The translations under genes and the position numbers were made by a program. DNA of 64,000 bases from Primulina eburnea (taxonomy: Eukaryota; Streptophyta; Magnoliopsida; Lamiales; Gesneriaceae): NCBI RefSeq assembly GCF_022965805.1, contig NC_133110.1, positions 32,302,790-32,366,789 on the forward strand, given 5' to 3'. Positions 35,023 through 46,417 of this stretch are shown in pieces (the first letter of the stretch is position 1; every line of letters starts with the position of its first letter). The notes beneath the pieces are model-generated. The model had not been told where the DNA came from and did no database searches. It was given only the letters and a program-made list of their open reading frames with translations.

Positions 35023-36760
35023 AGATTTGTACTGAAAAGTAAAACAGATAAATGTTAATGACTATTTTAAAATATTTAATAAGATATAAAGTTTGGACTT
35101 TTACTTTATAAATTATCGCTCCCACTGTTTTGACATTTTCACTACCCTCTAGTAAAAACGGGAAACACTTTCCTCAGTAGGTACGTAAGGTCCAATTAGC
35201 GAATTGTGATCCCGAATAATATCGGCCAATTACAATTCCTAAAAGGTAGTTTCCAATTGCATCGCCATGCAACCCTCTACGTATACTTTTGTCTCACGTT
35301 TGATTAGGACCCAATAATATGACGTCGTTCATCTTTACGTGTCAAGCCTAACCCATCGATATTGAACCTTAATGGACGGTCGCCATGAGTTCCCTCAATA
35401 ATATGAGCCGAAATCATGGGAGTTCCACGTAGTTCACATCACTATGCCAATGGATGTCACAGCTTTCCGGTACCCAAAGCTCCCCAATAATATGAGCCGA
35501 ACCCCGAGTACGGGTAGCGTTCATCATGCATCCATTGTCGATGGAAGACAAGGAAATTATAAACAAATTTATAATTCCCCTTTTCGGACTTGATATTAAT
35601 TTCGAATCTTATTCAAAATGAGGGTTTTTAATTTTGAAAGGTCTCATCATTAATTTTATTTTAAAAGCTCGCCATGTTTGATCGTATGTTTGCCGGATTC
35701 ATGCAACTTTGTTATTATAATAATAATAACGCACATACTCATTATTTATAACATATCATGCATATATTATAAATAGAAAACAATACAAGGATGATCAATT
35801 GCCCCAATACTAATGGCCCGTGTGAGCTAAACACGGGCCTAGGTCCAATCCTAGGGTAAATGCACGGGATGCAAATGCAACTAAATTATTACATTAGCAT
35901 CCAATATTACATGTCTTCGATCTTCATAATCACCAAGGCCACCATCTTCCAATCTTGATCTTCCACTATTCTAATATTTACAATTAAATATCCATGGCAC
36001 ATAGGGATACATCTCATGGGGTGGGAACGGGCCATAAACCAAGCCCACTTTAAATTGATAATTATTACAATCATACAACACAAATATCCTAGCATACACC
36101 TAGCAAATTGGGCTTGGGCTTTTGATCATCCTTCATGCATAATATCACATATCATACACCATTAATTAATTATCACAATAATTAATTGATCCAATATTAT
36201 ATATCTTGATCCAATCACTAACCGCCACAATTATAAATTAAATTAACAAAGTATACAAACTCCTTTGTCTACTTTCAAATTAATTTATTTATAATCGAAT
36301 TTCTTGTAAATCACAATTTACTATAAATAATTAAAGTCCAACTTCAATTATTTATTTTATGAGAAAATATATGCAACAATTGTAAATTTAAACTTAAGGG
36401 CCCAAAACTCATTTTTCACCAAAAATACTTTGGCCCATTTAAATTTCACAAAATATGTTGACCATCTAATGACCCAACAACTTAAGGCCCATGACACTAA
36501 AATTGTCCAAAACACTTTTGGAAACCCTAGTCGTCATCACCGTCGCCGGAGCTCCGTCACCGGATTCCGGCAACAACAACAAAAATTTTTTTTTTTTTAA
36601 TTTTAAAAACAGGAACTTTCGGGCAGCCCCGAAAAATTATTTTTTGTTTGTCACATAAATTTTCGGCCTTGATGTATATCATGCAAAAATATTTCTAAAG
36701 CGGTTAGAAATTGATCTCAACATAATATTACGTAAATATTACATAAAAACCGTAACCTTA
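35023..36760 (-). other. Leader of the complete Copia
   Basis: Non-coding region between primer site and gag. It contains a single CGGGCAGCCCCG core near 36619-36640 where the relative at 13203-13306 has a long palindromic cluster. Confidence 0.75.
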
Positions 36761-36772
36761 GCTTGGATACCA
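36761..36772 (-). promoter_or_regulatory. Primer-binding site of the complete Copia
   Basis: The minus strand reads TGGTATCCAAGC two bases after the 5' LTR. It matches the first seven bases of the initiator-Met tRNA complement and diverges after that. Confidence 0.75.
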
Positions 36773-36774
36773 CT

Positions 36775-38844
36775 TGAAAGCGGACCGGTTACGGTGGCCG
36801 GAAGCGCAACGGAAGTCAGAAATTTTTAATTTCAAGCATGAAATTTCGGCCACCTTGGTATTTTTGTGCAATATTTACAAAACAAACACCATAATACATA
36901 CATAGGGTGTTAGAAGAGATTTACCTATCAACCCCTTGAGGTTGATGTTTGGCTCCAACTAAAGTGTAAACACTTTAGCTCTTCAAAGGATGGAAAAATC
37001 TACAAGCTCACCTCCTTTCCTTCAAGAATTAGGCCCACCACTAAGCAAGGTAAAACCCCTCTTGATTTGCACTAGAAAATCAAGAGGATTTTTCAATGAG
37101 AAGAGAGTGTTCTCCAACAAATGAAGAACACAAGAGAGAAGAAAATTTTTGGAGAAAAATTGCCCAAAATTTCGGTCAAGTTGGAAAGGTAGAATGAGGG
37201 AGTGAAGTCTCCTTGGTTGTGCAAAAAGTTGATCCCCATGCCATGCAATATTTTATTAAAAAGTATTCAAAGTCTCTTCACCTCCCAAGCATGCAAACCC
37301 TAGTGGGCTTGCAACATTTTGCAAGGCCCATGGACTTTTAATTGTCCCAAACAATTTTGGGCCCAATTATACTTTTCTTGATTTTACTCAAGCCCACTAG
37401 TTAAATAATTATTTCCAATTGGGCTCTACAAGGCCCAATGTTATTTAATTAATCCAACACTTGAATTAATTTAATTATTTGGACTCTACTAGGCCCACTA
37501 GTGTTTAATTAATTCAACACTTGAATTAATTTAATTTAGTCCATAATAATGTTTGTGAAAATCACAATTTTCAAAAACATTAGTCACTTGGCCAAATTTT
37601 AATTTAGGAATTTTAATTTAGGAACACTTCCATAAATTAAAATTTATATTTCTCTCATAGAAGTCATACTTCTATTTTTCTTTACGCTTATAAACACATT
37701 TATAAGCCGTTCAACACATTGAACAATTTTACTTCTCATCGGGATTTACAAAGCTAGTACTTGTGTGGCCCTCAATGGTTCATTGATACAACTAGCCGTG
37801 GGTTCACATCTCCATGTGATTCGGACTAAACATGTCCTTATTCGAGCATACCCCAATTGCTCCATTCTTACTTATCAACTCCTTGATAGTAAGAACGTCA
37901 GAACTCAAGTTTGATAGTACCCAACCAATCACGTTAAATGCCTAGCAGCATCGCTTACGTGATTCCCTAGGTATCACATGATAGTGCCTGCAAGAACCAT
38001 TCAATTATGGTTAGCGTACAGTACGGTCCCTTCAGCTCATATATCCCGACCGATTCAACAACTATTGGTTTATCGAGAGTTGTCAATGAATCGATACTAT
38101 GTGTCATGTTGTGGTTGCATCGATGGTGTAATCTATGAAGCCCCTTTCATAATTACCACCATACTCTGATCAGAGATTTCAACCCACACATACATGAAAA
38201 AACACATAGGATATCCATACCCGTAGGTAAGCGGTGAATCCCCGGCTACAATGCATCGACTCCTATATGTTTCGCCATAACACCCAACCTTGCCACCTGA
38301 TGACCCCATAAGAGTCATTAAACAAGTCAAAGTGAAACGCTAGCACATAGAGTCTCAATGTTGTCCCGGGTCATAAGGACTAATGGTGTACAACCATAAA
38401 CTAGGACTTTTCCACTCGATAAGTGAGAACCACTTGGAAAGTCCTTTATAGAGGGTTGTTCAGTGCACTCTACCAGGAGCACCTATCTGCATGCTCGGAC
38501 ATCACAATGTCCCCTACCAATGAAACATGGTACTCACATCGCCGATACTAGTCTCTAACTCGAGCGGCCTATATCCTTCTTAGTGGCGGCTGAATCGACT
38601 AGGAACCGTTTAGAATGTACAGTATTCCAAATATGAGTTTCATGATACTCATCATATGAGCATCTCATATTCTTTCTACTATATGTATATTCAAGGACTT
38701 TATCTATGCAACTCGCATGGGTATAAAGATAAAGATGCGCCAAATTAATAAATTCAAATATTATTAAAATAAAGATCGTTTATACAAAGAGTTTCATCGT
38801 GAACATTCGGCCAACACTTGGCTCGACGTGCACCTACTCTAACA
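36775..38844 (-). repeat. 5' LTR of the complete Copia
   Basis: Starts TGTTAGAGTAGG at 38844 and ends CCGCTTTCA at 36775 on the minus strand. It has a 15-bp tandem duplication (GGAATTTTAATTTA region near 37607) that is absent from the 3' LTR. Confidence 0.93.
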
Positions 38845-38854
38845 CTACATCTCC

Positions 38855-40024
38855 TCAAAATGAACACTCCATGATCCTACAAAGCAAACATATCTGGCAC
38901 ACTCCCCAACGATTCGTAGTTGATGAAGGAGTTTCCAATGCCTAGCCAGTTGGAGATGCAAACAATAATGATGATAAGAAAGCTTACAATAACATGCTAT
39001 TAACCTATGTCAGGGCTAAGAGGCAAATCAAGAAGTCATCATACTTATCGTCGTTCTTCATGCAATTGTCGTAGACGCCCCCTTTATTAGTTAGCCATCA
39101 ACTTGGATCATGTAGTGGCACATTTCAACCACTTCAAATAGCAAAGTCACCGAAGCTAACTATAGCTTTGAAGGAGCAAATTAAAACAATGAAAGGCACT
39201 CGTCAATGCCTAATGGCCGCCTACGATAAAAAATGGTTTAATGATTTGTTCTTGCCTAAGTCGTGGCTTGGATCTTCTGTGAGTATATATGATTTCATCT
39301 ATTTAATTAATATATATGTTCTTCATGTGTTTTGTGCTAATCATTAATCTTTTTCTTATTTATAGCACATTAACGAATGCATGAATGGGTTTTGGTGCTT
39401 CAAAAAAAGTATCCTCATTTAGTGGCACAAGACATTGCTATAATGGGTGGTTATTTTAGTGAACTTTTGGGTTTTGTCCATTCCAAAGCTGAAAAAGGTA
39501 TGTCTCATTGTCATTGGGAGGATTTGATTCGAATGGCTGAAGGATCAAATAGAAATGGAAATCATTGCCATGGAAAGAAACATAATTTATCCTTGTGCCT
39601 TACCATGTCCCCTGTAAAAATCGCTATAAAGGCCGCATCTATCATAATTTATGATTGTGGAATCTGTTTAACCAAAGAGATTAACATGGAGTCGTATGTT
39701 CGTCCGCTACAAGTTCTAATTCCTCGATTATTGAATATTGTGGGCGTAGTAACAACAGATAAATGGAATATCACACGACCGCCGTCATTCCCTCAGAATA
39801 TTGTTGGGTTTGTTTTACCAAATTCAATTTTATTTTATTTTACATTTATTCCATGATTAATTTTAATAATTTTAATTTTGCACAGGTGATTGTGGTGCAT
39901 GGGTGATCAAGACCATCGAGATGGAATTAGCTCGTCTCAATTCATATGAAATAAATGACAAGATAGTCGACTCATGTAGACCCTATTTAATAGCATGTAC
40001 TTGGAATAAATATTGGATTTTGTA
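38855..40024 (+). pseudogene. MULE-borne Ulp1 (C48) cysteine protease domain, C-terminal exons
   Basis: The frame resumes after the Copia with a linker exon (about 38852-39280) that carries two in-frame TAG codons and ends WLGSS|GTGAGT. The protease exon begins after the AG at 39363-39364, and its frame from the ATG at 39377 reads MHEWVLVLQKKYPHLVAQDI. It gives IIIYDCGICLTKEINMESYV, corresponding to the region after the catalytic His. The last exon starts after an AG at about 39886 with GDCGAWVIKTIEMELARL, where the Cys of GDCG is the expected nucleophile. It stops at TAG 40022-40024. The usual HW motif before the YDC segment is degraded (SPVKIAIKAASI). Ulp1-type enzymes cleave SUMO or similar conjugates. 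This copy appears dead. Confidence 0.75.
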
Positions 40025-40130
40025 GCGATACCATGGTGGTTGTTGGGATGTTTTGTAGCTTGATCATGTACAACTGCAAACAAAAACTAATGATTTGTAG
40101 TGTTTTTACTAGATATTATGATCATCTTTT

Positions 40131-41035
40131 ATACATTGAATAGTACAAAATATCTTCGATTCATCCTTACTAAGTCATTAATGTTTTACTACATTTTTTT
40201 TAAAAAAAATCCAACCTTCCACTTCCCAAAAACAATATTTTCTAGTACATCAAGTGGTTCTATTAGATCACGCATATCACTCAGTCACTCTTTGTATTAT
40301 GACATTATTTTTATATTTTACACAATCACTCCATTATACTATACTAAAATAGAGCAAATAGACCCCAAACGTGAAGTTGCTCGTATTTTCTATTATAAGA
40401 ATCATATATCACTCAGTCGCTCTTTGAATTATTTTACGCCACTTTTATATTTTATACTCACATGATTATAATATACTATAATATAGTAAATAGTCCACAA
40501 CACTTTAATTTTATCACCTTTTATACATTGAATATTACAAAATATATCCATACTAAATCAGTAATGTTCAATTACATTTTTTTAAAAAAAAAATCCAACC
40601 TTCCACTTCCCAAAAACAATATTTTCTAGTACATCAATTGGTTCTATTAGATCACGCATATATCACTCAGTCGCTCTTTGTATTATGACATTATTTTTAT
40701 ATTTTACACTATCAATCCATTATACTATACTAAAATAGAGTAAACAGACCACAAACGTGAAGTTGCTTGTATTTTCTATTATAAGAATCATATATCACTC
40801 AGTCGCTCTTTGAATTATTTTACGTCACTTTTATATTTTATACTTACACGATTATAATATACTATGATATAGTAAATAGTTCACAACACATAAATTTGAT
40901 CACTTTTTATACATTGAATAATACAAAATATATTCGATTCATCCATATTAAATCATTAATGTACAATTACATTTAAATAAAACATCCAACCATTCACTTT
41001 AAAAAAACAATATTTTCTAGTACATCAAGTTGTTT
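40131..41035. repeat. Tandem repeat, about 385-bp unit, 2.3 copies
   Basis: Units begin near 40131, 40512 and 40899 with TTTTATACATTGAAT, and share CAACCTTCCACTTCCCAAAA and CAATATTTTCTAGTACATCA. The third, partial copy runs into the 3' end of the transposase coding sequence, so the last codons and stop of the transposase belong to a repeat unit. Its position between two convergent genes suggests a shared terminator or spacer. Confidence 0.85.
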
Positions 41036-42771
41036 TACGAGTATATTTCGTCTTATAATATCCAACATCATCGCATAAGATGCATTTATTTTTTCGTTGT
41101 CGTCCAAACTCTCCAATAGATGGTCTTCTTTGTTTATTTGGTCGCCCCCATTTTGGCTTGAATTTAGGAGGTAGCATTTCCAAATTAGGAATATAATCGG
41201 GAATTTTCCGATCTCTTGAATGAGGCACGAGGTAAATGGTACCCGAGTAGGCTTTACGCCACATATGCACAAGGTAATAAGGTGAGAACAACTCATAGAT
41301 ACAGAAATTTGCTAGATGACAAGCTGCTAATGCATGTTTACATGGAATTTTATCACATTGAAACACACAAAAACTGTAGGAGTAGGTGGAAAAATCAACT
41401 ATTTCATCTGTATCATCACCAAATACACGATATTCAGAATAATTCAACTGAGTTACCTTTAGACATTGTGATTGAGTAAACCTAGTTTGCAAAATCAACT
41501 CTATAGATGGAGTAAACTTCGTTCTGCATGAAGCTAACTCTGTTGCTGTGCGGTGTTTGTTGAACCAAACAGAAACCATATTTTGAATTGCATTCAATAG
41601 TGATATGATTGGTAACTCTCTTTCCTTAGACAATCTAGAATTTATCGACTCAGCCCCATTAATTGTCATAATATCATATCGGTTACCTCGACAGAAAGCT
41701 CTAGACCATTTATTTGGTGAACTGCTTTTATCAAGATATGAAGCCACACTTGGGTATTGATTTTTCAACTTCTCATACAACATGTTAAAGTCGGACATTT
41801 TGCAAGCATATGCAGTTTTCGTTAACAACTCAACCCCAGCACCCTTTTTACCACAATGGGTACCGATATTTTGCAAAAGGTGCCATGTGCAATGTAGATG
41901 ATGTGAGTGCTTGTACACAATGGCCACTGAGCTGATAATGGCAGCATGTCTGTCAGAGATAATTACCAAATCAGGATCATCTGGAATCGGTTCATGCAAT
42001 TTCTGCAAAAACAAGTCCATGACATTTCATTCTCTGAGTCAACAACAGCCCATGCAATGGGGTATTGATGTAAATCTCCATCTTGGCTGTTGCAAGAAGC
42101 AAAACACCTCTATACTTTCCCTTCAAAAAAATCCCATCAATTGCATTAACTTTTCGCATCCTACGAAACCCAGATATGCATACCCCATAAGCTAAGAACA
42201 TGTACTTAAATCTTCCACTAGAGTCAGTCTCCAAATGAGTTATAGTATCTTTGTTCACTTGCTTAATAACAAATAAATAAGCTGGCAAAGTTCTGTAACT
42301 CTCTTCTAGATCTCCCCTCAAATGATTAAGAGCAAGTAGCTTGCCCTTCCAAGCTTTGTAGTAGCTAACACCAAACCCTTTATTTTGCATTATCGTCATT
42401 ATTGTTTTTGGCGCGGGGGGTATTTGTTGCCCTCTAAAATTTTCTAGCAATACATCTGCAACTACAATAGAACTTGCTTGTCGGTGCCTTCGTCTTCTGT
42501 CAGAAAGGTCACATGAGTGTATGTTACAATAAATTCGAATTTCAAATTGAGTTGAATTAGCCTTTCGTGTTGCTCGCACTCTCCAGCTGCATTTTTCTGT
42601 AATGCATCCCACCACATAAAGTTTCTTTGTCGACCTTTCAACATTCATATCAAATGAGGCATTCAAAGAAATCTTAGTCAATACTTTCTTAAGTTCATTT
42701 TTACTGTTGAACTTTTGACCAACTGATAAATTCGATCCATTGGTGAATGAAAATGCACCATCAACATAGAC
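41025..42771 (-). pseudogene. MuDR-type transposase of the MULE
   Basis: Two overlapping minus-strand frames (42681-41992 and 42020-41025) make one MULE transposase, with small indels near 42000-42090 that break the frame. The N-terminal DNA-binding region reads VGQKFNSKNELKKVL to CSWRVRATRKANSTQFEI. DDE residues are visible: Asp in NAIDGIFLKGKYRG, Asp in LVIISDRHAAI and Glu in TINGAESINSRL. A SWIM zinc finger is partly altered (VFQCDKIPCKHALAACH), and the terminal zinc knuckle CILCDDVGYYKTKY has lost its His and last Cys. The start is missing because coding sequence runs directly into Gypsy A at about 42762-42771. The enzyme would cut at the element's terminal repeats. It is inactive here. 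Confidence 0.88.
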
Positions 42772-45700
42772 ACATAAAAAACATCATGAACACCTGATAA
42801 TGCGGGAGGAAGAGCTAGTCTATAAGCCAAATCACCAACACATTCCAAAATCTCATACGAACCTATGAATCTCGGTGATAATTTACCCTTCTTCCTAAAT
42901 CAAATTGTACCACGGAAATGAGATATTTTCATAAAAACTCTGTCAAATTTCTCAAAAATCAACGGTCGTCTTCTGATGTTCGCATACTTATCCTGCCTAT
43001 CCTGAGCAGCTCGCATACGAGTCTGAATCAATTTCACATTCTCTGTCACATCTCTTATCATATATGGTCCTACAATTGGTGCTTCAAATAAATCGTCCCA
43101 ATACATATGAAATCGCAACTGTCTGCCATATAGTGCTTCAAATGGTGACATTCCAATGCACACTTGATAACTGTTGTTATAAGAAAAATTGACAAGTGGT
43201 AATGAATCCTGCCAACCTATACCAAAATCCATCACTATAGCTTTCAGCATATCCTCTAATGTATGAATGGTACGTTCTGATTGTCCGTCTGTCTCATGAT
43301 GATATACTGTACTCAAATGCAAACGAGTACCAAGGGCCTCTTGTAAACTCTTCCAAAAATTAGAAGAAAATATGGGATCACGATATGATACAATGGACTT
43401 AGGCACGCCATGCAATCTCAAAACTTCTCTGATATACAATTTGGCCATCTGATCATGCCTATATGTCATCTGATAAGGAATGAAACACGAAAACTTGGTT
43501 AATCTGTCAACTATAACCCAAATTGCATCGCAACCCCTCGATGACCTCGGCAATTTCATGAAAAAGTCCATGATGATATGGTCCCACTTCCATTCTGGAA
43601 CCTTAAGGCTATGAAAATGACCTCCTGGTTGCTTCCTTTCTACTTTCAATTGTTGACAATTCAAACAATGAGACACAAATTCTGCTTTGTCAGATTTCAT
43701 TCTTTTCCACCAAAATTGTTTCTACAAGTCATTGTACATCTTTTACTTCCAGAGTATACACTGAACTTACTGCAATGAGCATCACGCCAATCTGTATCCT
43801 CAACTCTGAAATATTAGGAACTACAATACGATCATTCACAAATAAAATACCCTCATTATTGAACTGAAATTCTGATCGATGCCCTGATCTGACGAGTTCA
43901 AATGATTTCTGAATGCTTTGATCTAATCTTTGGGCTTTTTAATTTTTACAAAAACTCTGACTCTACCTGAATCATAAATACTCTTACGTGTTGAGTATCT
44001 ACCACAAAATCCAAACCAGAAAGACAAAATTCTTCTACTAATCAGATATACTGCAAGTGATCAAGGACATATTGCATACTTTTATGCTCAAAGCATCAGC
44101 TGCTGCAATAGACTTGCCTGAGTAATATTTTGTTTAGCAATCATAGTCTTTCAACAAGTCTAACCAACGCCTCTATCTCATGTTCATCTCCGCTTGTGAA
44201 AAGAGGTATTTCAAACTCTTATGATCAGTGAATATCTCAAATTTCTCCCCATATAAGTAGTGACGCCAAATCTTAATGGAAAAAACTAGTGCTGTTAGTT
44301 CCAAGTGATGCACTGGGTATCTAAACTCATGTGGCTTCAACTGTCGTGAAGCATAGGCAACCACACGGCCATGTTGCATTAATACACAACCTAGTCCTCG
44401 ATGTGAAGTATCAATGTGCACTATAAATCCTCTTATACTTGATGGGATAGTCAGAACTGGAGCACTAGTCAATCTCTTCTTAAGTTCAACAAAACTAGCC
44501 TCACATGCCTGCGACCAAATAAATGGTTCATTCTTTTGTGTCAACTGGGTAATTGCCTCGCAATCTGTGAGAATCCTTCAATAAATCTGCGATAATAGCC
44601 AAACCAATAAAACTACACACATTAAGAACCGATGTCGGTCTAGATCAATTGATGACTGCCTCAACTTTGCTCGGATCAACTGATATACCAGCACTTGAAA
44701 TCACATGTCCAAGGAAAACCACTCTATCCAACCAAAACTTGCATTTGGATAATTTAGCATATGACTTTGAGTTCTCAAAATCTGCAAAACAACTCTCAAG
44801 TGCTCAGCATGCTCAAATTCAAATTTTGAATAAATAATAATATCATCAATGAAGATCACAACAAATTGATCTATATACCTTTGAAACACACGATTCATCA
44901 AATCCATAAATACTTCAGGTGCATTGGTCAGCCCATAAGGCATAACCAAAAATTCAAAATGCCCATCCTGGTACGAAAATCAGTCTTAGACACATTTGCC
45001 TATCTAACTCTTAACTGATGATATCCGGATCTTAAATCAATATTAGAATATACTGAAGTACCCTGAAGCTGGTCAAAGAGATCATCAATCCTTGGCAAAG
45101 GATACTTATTCTTTACTGTGGCTTTATTCAATTGTCTATAATCGACACAAAGCCTCATAGACCCATCTTTCTTCTTCACGAATAAAACCGGAGCACCCCA
45201 AGGTGAAACACTTGGTCTTATATATCCTTTAGCCAATAGATCCTCAAGTTGTTCCTTTAGTTCTTTCAGTTCAATTGGCACCATCCTATAAGGAGCTCTA
45301 GAAATAGGCTGTGTACCTGGCATTAACTCGATGTTGAACTCAATTTCTCGGACTAGAGGAAATCCTTGAATTTCATCTTGAAATACATCTGAAAATTCAC
45401 TAACAATTGAAATATCTGCCGATTTAGGTACCGACCTTGAAATATCAATTGCATAAACAAAGAAACATTATGCTACTTTATGCAACAAACGAGTTATGGA
45501 CAAAACAGATATAAAAAGAATCTTAGCTCGAGAAACCTTACCATAGAACGTCCAGTGATATGTCATATCAGGTCTAAACTTGACAACCTTCTTAATACAA
45601 TTGACAGTAGCCATGTATCTTGTCAGCATGTCAAAGCCCACTATGCAGTCAAAATCAGACATCTCCAACACAATACAATCAGGCTCAATGACATTATCAT

Positions 45701-46412
45701 CATAACGAAATTCACAACCACTTATCATTTCAGTTGACCTCATCACTTGCCCAGTGGAGTAGAAATAGATAATGTAGATGATAATAGCATATAATGCAAT
45801 GAATGCAAGGAGACAAAGTGCTCAACTATTAAAGTGTGTGATGCAATAGTATCCATCAAAACATAATCAGGATAATTTGAGAGAAAACAATTACCTGCAA
45901 TGACATTATCTGGAGCATTATGTGCCTCATCCTTAGTGAGTGCAAAAACTCGGGAATGTTGTCTAGGTGGCTGTCCTACCTGGCTACCACTTTGTTTGTT
46001 CTGACCTGACTGGTTTGACTGCTGATAGAAATGAACTGTAGGGGTCTGACTACTCTGTTGAGGTGTCTGTCTCGATGATCCCACACTCCGAGATATATCA
46101 CTGCCACGGTTAGGACACACTCGATCGTAGTGTCCCACATGGCTACACAAATGGAAAGCTCCCGAGACTCCTCTACTCTGATTGGTATAATGTCTACCAC
46201 CACACTGACCACAAGTCGTGACTGAATAACCTGTGCTATGAACTGAACCAGATTGTCTCGATACACTAGAGCTCGAAAAATTACTGTCATGCATCTTAAA
46301 TTGCTTGCCTCTAGCCCTAAACTGCTCTCTTATGTTGCCACAATTACCGCCACTATTACCATGTCTAAACTGCTGTCGATACTGTGGCTGTTGGGGTCAT
46401 TGCATATACTGA
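42762..46412 (-). pseudogene. Gypsy A polyprotein, distal part (gag end, protease, RT, RNase H, integrase)
   Basis: Read from right to left. A gag C-terminus has degenerate knuckles (CGQCGGRH and LCSHVGHYDRVCPN, 46210-46080). The protease region follows (DTIASHTLI near 45860; FDCIVGFDML near 45650). RT has [20 protein letters not shown] (45190-45120) and [14 protein letters not shown] (near 44850). RNase H is 44544-44173 ([19 protein letters not shown]). Integrase is 43700-42900 and on to 42770 (HCLNCQQLK zinc region, then MDFF, SYRDPIF and DGQSERTIHTLED with the DDE acids, then KLSPRFIGSYE). Several frameshifts break it. It ends at ...SGVHDVF, where the MULE begins, so its 3' LTR is lost. 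Confidence 0.88.
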
Positions 46413-46417
46413 GAACC
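46413..46417 (+). repeat. Target-site duplication of Gypsy D, left copy (GAACC)
   Basis: GAACC immediately precedes the 5' LTR and recurs at 55537-55541 right after the 3' LTR. Confidence 0.9.

Larger units (their letters stand above)
29015..38844 (-). mobile_element. Complete young Copia retrotransposon
   Basis: Read on the minus strand: 5' LTR 38844-36775, primer site, 1.75-kb leader, one uninterrupted gag-pol frame 35022-31084, polypurine tract, 3' LTR 31069-29015. LTRs start TGTTAG and end TTTCA. The two LTRs differ at roughly fifteen sites by eye plus a 15-bp duplication near 37607, which points to recent insertion. The five bases flanking the ends do not match (29010-29014 versus 38845-38849). 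It sits in an intron of the MULE Ulp1 gene. Confidence 0.95.
26801..42771. mobile_element. MULE carrying a Ulp1-protease gene (Kaonashi-like), with a Copia nested inside
   Basis: A plus-strand DUF1985/Ulp1 gene and a minus-strand MuDR-type transposase converge on a tandem repeat at 40131-41035. This arrangement is known from plant Mutator-like elements that carry ULP genes. The left border is not resolved: no terminal inverted repeat was found between 26800 and 27370. The right border is a fusion with Gypsy A inside transposase coding sequence, so the right terminal repeat is missing. The unit is therefore a broken element, enlarged by a 9.8-kb Copia. Confidence 0.7.
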
